Shown: one piece after another, positions 17,389 to 24,580 of the stretch
Numbering within the stretch: position 1 is the first letter of the stretch
Layout of the letters: each line of letters begins with the position of its first letter
DNA from: Thiohalobacter thiocyanaticus
GTDB taxonomy: Bacteria; Pseudomonadota; Gammaproteobacteria; Thiohalobacterales; Thiohalobacteraceae
Direction of reading: 5' to 3'
Assembly: GCF_002356355.1 (NCBI RefSeq)
Contig: NZ_AP018052.1
Span: forward strand, 806,001-870,000
DNA: 64,000 nt
Made by a program: the position numbers and the translations under genes
Notes under the pieces: generated by a model
The model's input: only the letters and a program-made list of their open reading frames with translations
Told to the model about the DNA's origin: nothing
Database searches by the model: none

Positions 17389-18780
17389 CTACATCTTGAA
17401 GGCAAAACTGACTCCCAGGGAATTCTGATACATCGAGATGGCGGCGTTGTCCTCACCCGGTGCCCGGTTGGTGAAGGCGGTGGTGCCCTTGATGGTGTTC
17501 TCGAAGGCGTGCATATAGTTGAACGACCATTCGATGTTGGGGCTTGGGCGGTAGCTGGCGCCGAAGGTGAGATGCCATTCGACCGTTGCGGGTGCCAGCA
17601 TGTTGAACAGGACCTGATCCTCCTGGATGGGGGATTCACCGTAGTTCACGCCGGCGCGGAAGCTCCAGGTCTTGTTGTAGTCATAGTTGACGCCCAGCTT
17701 GTAGACGGTCTGGTCTTCCCAGCCGAACCCCATACCGTCATTCCCGCCGAGGTTGCAGCGCGACGGATCGAGGCTGTCGTCACCGGGGCACAGGGGATTG
17801 AGGTCCACCGGGTCGATGGGTCCGGGGTTGCTGACCGAGCGGATGCTGCTGTAATCGATGTACTGAACATCAGCGGCAATCGTCAGTTTCTTGGTGGGCT
17901 GGTAGGCAATCCCGACTGTGTAATGCGCAGGGATGTCGAAATCGCCCTGCTCGGCAAACAGGTTCTCGTATTTCTTGAATTCCGTCATGTAGACGCGCGA
18001 GGCATAGTTCCAGCCGAAGGTGAGCTTGTCATCGAAGAACTTGTGCAGGCCGCCCAGACGGAAGCCGGCGCCATAGGACCAGTCGTTGCCCTCGCCGCTG
18101 ACCCTGTCGGTGGCGGCGGCGAAGCCCAGATCCTCGAACGCGCCCAGGCCGTAGGCACGGAAGGTCTGGACGGCAAGCGCCACCGAGGCGCCAAGGGTAT
18201 GGTCCCGGTGCACGCGGTAGGCGACGCTGGGCAGCATCTGCATCTGCATCAGCATGACGCCCACGGTCGTGCTGTCGGCGTTGCAGTTGAAATTGAAGAA
18301 GTAGCTGTCGGTGCCGCCGCTGGTATCGCCGTTGACGCAGCTGGGGTTGCCCGGGACTTCCTGGTTGTACCGGGTGCCGAGACCTGCCCCGATGGCGGCC
18401 ATTCCGATCACCATGTCGCGGTTGAAGCGGAATGCGCCCCCCATGTTGGGAATGAGAAAGATGTTGCTGCCGCTCTTCTCGCTGGTAACGCCGTTGGTTG
18501 TTCCCAGGGTGTCGCTGCTGTGATAGATCGACCGGGGTGGGTTGAAGAACTCGCCGCCCACATCCACCCGCAGGGTGTTCATATCGATATCCATCATGGC
18601 GGCGGGGTTGGCGGCAGCAGCGAGGGCGTCCTGGGCATAGGCCACACCGACACCACCCATGGCGCGGGATTTTGCGCCGAAGCCGATCAGGAAATAACCA
18701 TTGGTGGCTACAGCCGCGCTGGGTATGACTGCACTGAGGGCAGCGCACAGCGGGAGCAAGCGTGTCATCCGCGCTCTCAT
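17389..18780 (-). CDS. FadL/OmpP1/TodX-family outer-membrane transporter
   Basis: 463 residues. The signal peptide ends at ...SAAVA, then TNGYFLIGFGAKSRAMGGVGVAYAQDALAAAANPA, the FadL N-terminal hatch with NPA motif, followed by a 14-strand-type barrel ending SLGVSFAFKM. The family takes up hydrophobic molecules such as long-chain fatty acids or aromatics. A GGAGGAG site precedes ATG 18780. The substrate cannot be inferred; association with the anchored protein downstream is notable. Confidence 0.88.
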   Translation of the reverse strand: MRARMTRLLPLCAALSAVIPSAAVATNGYFLIGFGAKSRAMGGVGVAYAQDALAAAANPAAMMDIDMNTLRVDVGGEFFNPPRSIYHSSDTLGTTNGVTSEKSGSNIFLIPNMGGAFRFNRDMVIGMAAIGAGLGTRYNQEVPGNPSCVNGDTSGGTDSYFFNFNCNADSTTVGVMLMQMQMLPSVAYRVHRDHTLGASVALAVQTFRAYGLGAFEDLGFAAATDRVSGEGNDWSYGAGFRLGGLHKFFDDKLTFGWNYASRVYMTEFKKYENLFAEQGDFDIPAHYTVGIAYQPTKKLTIAADVQYIDYSSIRSVSNPGPIDPVDLNPLCPGDDSLDPSRCNLGGNDGMGFGWEDQTVYKLGVNYDYNKTWSFRAGVNYGESPIQEDQVLFNMLAPATVEWHLTFGASYRPSPNIEWSFNYMHAFENTIKGTTAFTNRAPGEDNAAISMYQNSLGVSFAFKM

Positions 18781-19093
18781 GGGACTCCTCCATTGTCTGT
18801 TATGTTATTGAGTTTTCAGTATCTTATATTCGCTGGGCATTCTGTTCCCGGTCTGTGCCGCCAGCGCGGCCGCAACCCGGGCAGAACCGGGACGCAAATC
18901 AACAGGGAAGTCGAGCGATGATGGTTCGGGATAAATTGAAAGTCAAGACAGACTGACGCCATGAATTACGGCTGTTCAGTTAGGCGCTGTCGAACGGAAA
19001 CATGTCCGCTTACCCCCTGCCATGATGCTTTTTCCGGCAGATGGCGGTCGCCTCTGCTCAAGCGCATGCGCTGATGGCCTCCGGGCGAAAAGT

Positions 19094-19110
19094 TGTCGGT
19101 ATCGCTTACA
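19094..19110 (+). promoter_or_regulatory. Candidate enhancer motif, copy 1
   Basis: TGTCGGTATCGCTTACA, 191 bp upstream of the sigma-54 site. It matches the copies at 19210 and 31410 in the pattern TGTCGG-N8-ACA. Such spacing suits a sigma-54 activator site; the PrsR type is a guess. Confidence 0.4.
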
Positions 19111-19209
19111 AAATTACGACCCACGAGCACAACCGATCGAGTTCGACTTTTTAGTCAGGCGATCAGCAACATAAGTAAAGAAATGGGGGAAGTTTGCGGC
19201 CTGGGCTGT

Positions 19210-19226
19210 TGTCGGCAAGCTTGACA
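19210..19226 (+). promoter_or_regulatory. Candidate enhancer motif, copy 2
   Basis: TGTCGGCAAGCTTGACA, 75 bp upstream of the sigma-54 site at 19301. Same TGTCGG-N8-ACA pattern as copy 1. Confidence 0.4.
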
Positions 19227-19300
19227 AAGTGCCTGTTCTGAATGAGAGGGTACAGAGCAGGGTGTTTTCAATATTATGTTTTTATTACAAAAATAATAGT

Positions 19301-19316
19301 TGGCGTGGAGATTGCT
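19301..19316 (+). promoter_or_regulatory. Sigma-54 (-24/-12) promoter of the PEP-CTERM gene
   Basis: TGGCGTGGAGATTGCT matches the RpoN consensus TGGCACG-N4-TTGCW except at two positions; GG and GC have the obligatory 10-nt spacing. Transcription would begin near 19327, leaving a leader of about 70 nt. PEP-CTERM genes in other bacteria are known to be under sigma-54 and the PrsK/PrsR two-component system. Confidence 0.75.
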
Positions 19317-19396
19317 TTTTCACTGGCACCGAGCTTATGTCACAGCCGGTGTTTGAGAAGCAAAACTCAAATCCATGTTTGGAGGAGATCCACAAA

Positions 19397-20269
19397 ATGA
19401 CTATGAAAAAGAATTTGGTAGGCGCGGCGATTGCTGCTGCAGTGGGTGTCGCAGCCCCTCAGGCTGCCATGGCCGACATCATCACTGCCGATTGGGATGG
19501 CCTGTTCACCATGCTGGATTCCACTGGTGCTGCACTCGATAATGGTAGCCTGCCCAAGGGTACCAACCGATTCCAGACCCCGGTCAACGGTACCATCCAG
19601 TTCGACACCGATACCGGCACTGGCAGTGCGACGCTGGTGCCCTTCGATTTTTTCAACGGTTCCCTTCCGGCCGAAGCCGTGGGCATTGAGTTCCAGGCCA
19701 TCGGTGATGGCATGGGCGGTGAGGGCTCGCTGGTGCTGGGGAACATGCTGTTCAACTGGAACGGCAACACCGGTATCCCGGTTTCCATCGTACTGGACGC
19801 GGCTGGCTTCTTCGGCGGCATGCAGGCTGGTTTGATCGGAGACGGCGACCTGACCCAGGCTGAGGTCGCGGGCTTCGGTGCGACTCCGGCCTCCGACGGC
19901 ACGTACACTAATGGTACTTATGGTTATCTGGGTGTCGGCCCGGTACCGATCGCAACCACTGAGTGGAATACCAGCTTTGCCCCTGGCTGTAGTCTGGGCG
20001 ATTGCGAGGGAGTAAGTCCTTCCGGTGCCTTGCCGCTGGTTGAGGATACTGACGCTAACCTGAACGAGTTCGCCCAGGGCGACGGTGTTGGTATCGGCGG
20101 CAATCCGATGGCCGATGGCCCTTTCCAAGGCTTCAACGCCAACTTCGATATCACCGCTATGACCAACATCCAGGTGACGCCGTCGGCCATTCCGGTCCCG
20201 GCCGCAGTCTGGCTGTTCGGCTCCGGCCTGCTGGGCCTGGTCGGCGTAGCGCGCCGTCGTAAGGCCTGA
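19397..20269 (+). CDS. PEP-CTERM sorting-domain protein
   Basis: 290 residues. Signal peptide MTMKKN...AAMA, a beta-rich domain shared with the large protein at 14589, then the C-terminal sorting signal IPVPAAVWLFGSGLLGLVG plus ARRRKA, the VPAA variant of PEP-CTERM. Exosortase is expected to cut at the motif and release or transfer the protein at the cell surface. Start fixed by GGAGGAG nine bases before ATG 19397; in-frame codons back to 19229 lack a signal-peptide N-terminus. Sigma-54 promoter upstream, terminator downstream, so it is monocistronic. No exosortase gene is in the window. Confidence 0.9.
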   Translation: MTMKKNLVGAAIAAAVGVAAPQAAMADIITADWDGLFTMLDSTGAALDNGSLPKGTNRFQTPVNGTIQFDTDTGTGSATLVPFDFFNGSLPAEAVGIEFQAIGDGMGGEGSLVLGNMLFNWNGNTGIPVSIVLDAAGFFGGMQAGLIGDGDLTQAEVAGFGATPASDGTYTNGTYGYLGVGPVPIATTEWNTSFAPGCSLGDCEGVSPSGALPLVEDTDANLNEFAQGDGVGIGGNPMADGPFQGFNANFDITAMTNIQVTPSAIPVPAAVWLFGSGLLGLVGVARRRKA

Positions 20270-20698
20270 TGTAGGCCTGCCGGAGGTGGGGATCAGCAGC
20301 CCACCTCCGTGCTAAGGAATTCAAAACAATAAAGCTGATCTTATCAACGGGCGCGCAGGCGCCCGTTTTTTTGCGCGTCAAGGCTGCGTGCTTCGGCTAT
20401 GCGCCGTCTTGCCCCCTATCTGACTGTTCGCTGCGTCACATCCCTGTCAGTGACAGCCTGTGTCTGGGCACAGCTGGCATGGCTGGTTCTGTTGTCCCGC
20501 TTCTATACGAATTCTTTAATGCTGGTGCGCCTATGCTGGAGGCTGTCGTCGATCGGGGCTAGGCCGTCCAACGCTGTTGTCCTAGCCGTTGCCGGGGCAA
20601 TGTCAGCGGCAATTCCAGCCTGGGCGTTTCAGTGTCAGTTTTGGATGCATATTTCGATGTGAGCACATCCAGGCTGACCCAGTCTCGCCGCAGGCCAT
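20270..20698. other. Intergenic stretch after the PEP-CTERM gene
   Basis: 429 bp between convergent genes. It contains the terminator at 20347; the remaining 325 bp show no supported gene, repeat or RNA. Confidence 0.6.
20347..20372 (+). terminator. Rho-independent terminator of the PEP-CTERM gene
   Basis: Perfect 8-bp stem ACGGGCGC/GCGCCCGT with loop GCAG, followed by seven T (counting the last stem base). It lies about 80 bp after the stop codon. Confidence 0.92.
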
Positions 20699-22666
20699 TC
20701 AGTCTTGGTTGTGAACCGTGCCCAATCCTTCATTCAGTGCCCCGATCCAGGGCTCGAATCGCCGCCAGCGCTGTACTGCGCTGGTGTAGACTGGCTGGCG
20801 CACTTGGGCGTGGCTGGGGGTGTTGACGGTGCGTTGCTGCTCATAGAAACGCAGGCAGGCGGAGGTCCAGTCCAGACCGCAGAACTCAACCAGTCGGCGG
20901 CTCTGGGCCTCGGTATCCTCGACCAGGGACTCATAGGTCAGCGTGAGTAGCGGCAAATCCAGTACCTGTTCCCAGTGTGCCATCAGGCGCTCATAAGCGC
21001 GATAATAGCGGCCCAGGCTATGCAGATTGCGGGCATACAGGTGCCCGGTGTTGAAGCGGTGGGAGTAGATCGACAGGCAGGTATCACGCGCATCCCGCAC
21101 ACAGTGGATGACCCTGGCCTGCGGGAGCAGCAGCCGGACCAGCCCCAGGTGCAGAAAGTTATGCGGCAGCTTGTCGGTAACACGCGCGGCTTCGGCTGAG
21201 AGTCGTTCCAGGCCATCCAGATAGCGCCGAGCCAGACCATGCAGGTCCTGCGCCGTAAGTTCTTCCAGGCAGGCGGGGTAGGGCTTGTTCCCGGTGTTGC
21301 CCGGGAGTTGCTGGACGATCTGCCACAGATCGGTCAGTTCTCCGCCGCCATGGACTCCGGGATGGGAGGCAAGTATCTGCTCCACCAGACTGGTGCCGGA
21401 GCGGGGCATGCCGACGATGAAGATCGGGCGCTGTGAGTCACAGCCGCTGTCGGGCAGTGCTGCCAGTCGCTCTGCGCTGAAAAAGGCGCGTATGGTATCC
21501 ATCTCCTGCAGATGCCGGTCGATGTCGTCGGGTAGGGACCTTAAGGTCTGGGCGCGCTGGTAATGATGGAACGCGGCCTCGTAGCGTCCCGCCCGCTCGT
21601 AGAGGCGACCAGCAGCGAAGAACAGGCCGTCGAGTCCGGGTGCAGTCTCCTCTGTCCGTTCCAGCCGCTGTTCCAGCAGTTCCAGTGCGGCTTCGGGCTG
21701 GCCGAGCCGGGGGCTGATCTCGGCATAAACCCGGGCGACGTCCACCGACGTGTCTCCGCCGCTCAACAACGGCTGCAGACGCTGCCCCGCTTCCGTGTAA
21801 TCGCCCTGCAGGGCCAGGATATTGGCTAATTCCGCCGTGGCGACTGGATGTGCCGGCTCGGCCTTGAGTGTGGTCTCCAGATGGGCGCGGGCGGAATCGA
21901 ATTCACCTTTGCCGCTCAGGACTACACCGAGGCGGACCCTCGCATGCAGGTTGCCGGGCTGCAATTTCAAGGCCTGCTGGTAGCTGTCTCGCGCGGCGTC
22001 CCGGCGGTTGAGCTCCTCCATCATCCTGCCCAGACTGCACCAGGTTTCCGCCAGGGGCTGTAGGCGAAGGGCTCCCTGGAAGGCCTCGAGCGCGCCCTGA
22101 AAATCAGCCTTGGCATGCAGCAATTCACCCTGCAGGTGCCAGGCAGGTGCCAGACCGGGGTTGCGTTTCAACGCAGCGCGGACCTCAGCCAGTGCTGCAT
22201 CGGCTTGGCCCTGCAGCCGCAGGGTGATGGCCAGTTCAAGCCGGACGGCGGCATTGCGCGGATCCAGCATCAGAGCCTCGCGCAAGGCGGCCTCGCTCGC
22301 GGTCATGGTTTGACGCGCGCGGTGCAGTTGGCCCAGGCTGAGGTGCGGGATGGGGTTGCTGGCATTGAGCCGGATTGAGGTGGCGAAACAGGTCTCAGCC
22401 TCATCAAGCCGGCCTTGCTGTAGCAGGCTGATGCCTAGGTTGTCCCACGCTCCGAACAGATCGGGCCGGATTTTGGTGCAGCGGCGGAAGGCATGTTCCG
22501 CTCCGGTGGGGTCGGCGGTCTGGCCACGCGCCAGTCCCAGCAGGAACCAGATGTCGCTATCGGTGCAGCCGGGTTCGGCGTGAGCTTCGAGCAACGACTT
22601 TGCCCGGTCCGGCTGCCCCATCTGAATAAGCTGTTGTGCCTTTTGCTTGATTTGGGGGAGCTTCAT
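20699..22666 (-). CDS. TPR-sulfotransferase (second copy in operon)
   Basis: 655 residues. About ten TPR units fill residues 1-380; residues 400-640 are a Sulfotransfer_3-type domain with the PAPS 5'-phosphosulfate loop IFIVGMPRSGTSLVEQIL and the 3'-phosphate segment HCVRDARDTCLSIY, plus DKLPHNF. The C-terminus (VNTPSHAQVRQPVYTSAV) closely follows the paralogue at 29453. The reaction would be sulfate transfer from PAPS to a hydroxyl; tyrosylprotein sulfotransferases share this fold, but the acceptor here is unknown. No signal peptide, so cytoplasmic. Last gene of the five-gene TPR operon. Confidence 0.85.
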   Translation of the reverse strand: MKLPQIKQKAQQLIQMGQPDRAKSLLEAHAEPGCTDSDIWFLLGLARGQTADPTGAEHAFRRCTKIRPDLFGAWDNLGISLLQQGRLDEAETCFATSIRLNASNPIPHLSLGQLHRARQTMTASEAALREALMLDPRNAAVRLELAITLRLQGQADAALAEVRAALKRNPGLAPAWHLQGELLHAKADFQGALEAFQGALRLQPLAETWCSLGRMMEELNRRDAARDSYQQALKLQPGNLHARVRLGVVLSGKGEFDSARAHLETTLKAEPAHPVATAELANILALQGDYTEAGQRLQPLLSGGDTSVDVARVYAEISPRLGQPEAALELLEQRLERTEETAPGLDGLFFAAGRLYERAGRYEAAFHHYQRAQTLRSLPDDIDRHLQEMDTIRAFFSAERLAALPDSGCDSQRPIFIVGMPRSGTSLVEQILASHPGVHGGGELTDLWQIVQQLPGNTGNKPYPACLEELTAQDLHGLARRYLDGLERLSAEAARVTDKLPHNFLHLGLVRLLLPQARVIHCVRDARDTCLSIYSHRFNTGHLYARNLHSLGRYYRAYERLMAHWEQVLDLPLLTLTYESLVEDTEAQSRRLVEFCGLDWTSACLRFYEQQRTVNTPSHAQVRQPVYTSAVQRWRRFEPWIGALNEGLGTVHNQD

Positions 22667-22717
22667 TGTGTGTGATGCAACTCATCTACAGGGCTGGTAT
22701 TTCAGGTTTGGTGTAAA

Positions 22718-24532
22718 TCAGATGATTTTTTTTAAAATGTAGACAGTCCCGGCGACCGGCTTACCATATTCCAGTCGCAGTTCTCGGTCGGTCATTTCTA
22801 GTAGCTCAAACCCAGTACTGGCGGCAAGATTTATGATGTAGTTCTTGCTGTGTGCATGCCGCCCACTGCCTTGGATGCGATAACCATCGCCAGGGCAGGT
22901 CTCGGTGGAGAAGGCGAAAATCCCCGTCTGCTGAAGCGCTTGTCTGGCTGCAACAAAAACCGGTTCCAGGTTGCCTAGGTAGACGAATACGTCGGCGGCG
23001 AGAATCAGATCGTAATGTTTGTCGCATTCCTCCAGGTATTGGAGAAGATCGGCGACGGCAAGTTCATCGTAAAGCCCGCGTTCACGGGCTTTATCGATCA
23101 TCTTGCTGGAGAGGTCCATGCCGACCAGTCGTTTGGCTGCCGGCTTGAACAGCGGCGCACACAGCCCGGTACCGCAACCGAGATCTAGGATGTTGAGCTT
23201 GGCAGGTGATTGTAGTAGTTGCTCCTGCAGAGCTTCATGCAGATATTCCGGTGTTTTGTATTGCAGCCGGTCGACCAGTTCCTGGTCGAATTTCTCGGCA
23301 TACTGATCAAACAGCCCGGCGACATAGTCGCAGTGATCGTCATCGGCTCCGATCCTGCCTTCCAGCGATGCTATATAATAAGTCGCTTCACTAAGGTCCG
23401 GCTTGCACTTCAAGGCGTCGCGGAAAGCTTGTATAGCAGCCTGGGGTTCGGCGAGTTCACACAGTGTCTGACCGAGGCCATAGTGGCCCTCATAGTATTC
23501 GGCGTCGTTTTCTATGGCCTGCTGATAGCTGCGGCGAGCCTCTGCCAAATCCTTCTTGGCAAGCAGAACCCGGCCCAGATTACAGTGGGCGGTGGCGAGC
23601 CGTGGTTGCAACTCCACGGCGCGACGAAAATGCTGTTCAGCGGGCTCGATCTGGCCGAGGCGCTCGTAAAGTCGCCCGAGATTGTTGTGGAGCAGGGGGT
23701 TGTCCGCATCCTGTTCAAGTAACTGCTCATATAGCTTGTGCGCAGGTCCGAAACGTTCTGCGGCATAAAGGCAATAGGCGAGATTGAAGCGCAGTTCGAA
23801 GTTCGGCTGCAGGCGGACAGCGCGTTCATAATATGTTGCGGCATCTGCGTAGTGCTCCGCCTGGCGCTCTATATGACCCAGTTCCGCCCAGCCCTGCGCA
23901 AAGCCGGGATGTGTGCGAGTGATTTCCTGCAATAATTCGCGTGCCTTGTCCGTATGGCCTAGGCCTTTGTGGCAGATTGCGATCTGGCAATTAATTTCGT
24001 GAGTGTTGCCGAATCGATCCTGCGCGGATTGTAGGCAGTCAATTGCCTGCTGGGGTGAGTCAGCCAGCAGATAAGCCCGGGCCAGCGCAAGGTGTGCGGC
24101 GGCCTGGTCCGGGGCAGCCTCAAGCGCGGCTTTGGCAGCCTCAAGGCCGGAATCGGGTTGTCCCAGTGAGCAGAAGACTGCGGCGAGATTGATTCTGGCG
24201 GCAGCATAGCCGGGGTCGACCTCCAGTGCCCGTTGATAGGCATCCCGGGCCGCTTCCAGGCGGCCAAGTGATTGAGAAGCCAGTCCCAGGTTGAAGGCCG
24301 CGACCGCATGGCGAGGTTTTAATTTGAGTACCCGCTGGCAGCAGTCGATGATATTCCCGTAGTCGAAGCGTTGTGCATGCACCGCAGCTTGGGTCAACCA
24401 GGCGTCGGGATCATTTGGATACTTGCGGCAGGCCTGTTGGGCGGCATTCAGAGCTTCCTGAAGCTGCCCCTGCTGCAATAGTAGCCGGGCCTTGTGCTGT
24501 TGCCTGGTTTTTTTATAAGTGCTCGATTTCAT
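22718..24532 (-). CDS. TPR-methyltransferase (class I SAM)
   Basis: 604 residues. TPR units span about 10-380; residues 400-600 are a class I SAM methyltransferase with motif I ILDLGCGTGLCAPLF, motif II acidic loop GMDLSSKMIDKAR and motif IV LILAADVFVYLG. It begins with the head LLLQQGQLQEALNAAQQAC, similar to its operon neighbours. Substrate unknown. The gaps to the neighbouring genes are 48 bp upstream and 51 bp downstream. The catalytic domain differs from that of the other methyltransferase in the operon. Confidence 0.84.
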   Translation of the reverse strand: MKSSTYKKTRQQHKARLLLQQGQLQEALNAAQQACRKYPNDPDAWLTQAAVHAQRFDYGNIIDCCQRVLKLKPRHAVAAFNLGLASQSLGRLEAARDAYQRALEVDPGYAAARINLAAVFCSLGQPDSGLEAAKAALEAAPDQAAAHLALARAYLLADSPQQAIDCLQSAQDRFGNTHEINCQIAICHKGLGHTDKARELLQEITRTHPGFAQGWAELGHIERQAEHYADAATYYERAVRLQPNFELRFNLAYCLYAAERFGPAHKLYEQLLEQDADNPLLHNNLGRLYERLGQIEPAEQHFRRAVELQPRLATAHCNLGRVLLAKKDLAEARRSYQQAIENDAEYYEGHYGLGQTLCELAEPQAAIQAFRDALKCKPDLSEATYYIASLEGRIGADDDHCDYVAGLFDQYAEKFDQELVDRLQYKTPEYLHEALQEQLLQSPAKLNILDLGCGTGLCAPLFKPAAKRLVGMDLSSKMIDKARERGLYDELAVADLLQYLEECDKHYDLILAADVFVYLGNLEPVFVAARQALQQTGIFAFSTETCPGDGYRIQGSGRHAHSKNYIINLAASTGFELLEMTDRELRLEYGKPVAGTVYILKKII

Positions 24533-24580
24533 ATATTTATTTCATTGCTTAAGGATGATGCGCTAGATCTATATTTTGCA

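Larger units (their letters stand above)
18781..19396. other. Divergent intergenic region between fadL-like and PEP-CTERM genes
   Basis: 616 bp without a supported gene. It holds a sigma-54 type promoter at 19301, two copies of a 17-bp TGTCGG-N8-ACA motif, and the GGAGGAG ribosome site of the PEP-CTERM gene. A promoter for the minus-strand FadL-like gene must also be here, but none is convincing by eye. Confidence 0.6.

Noticed and set aside
7595-20269. Exosortase gene expected with the PEP-CTERM/exopolysaccharide genes
   Set aside because: No multi-pass protein with an exosortase Cys/Arg/His set, and no PrsK/PrsR or glycosyltransferase synthesis genes, is encoded here; they must lie elsewhere.
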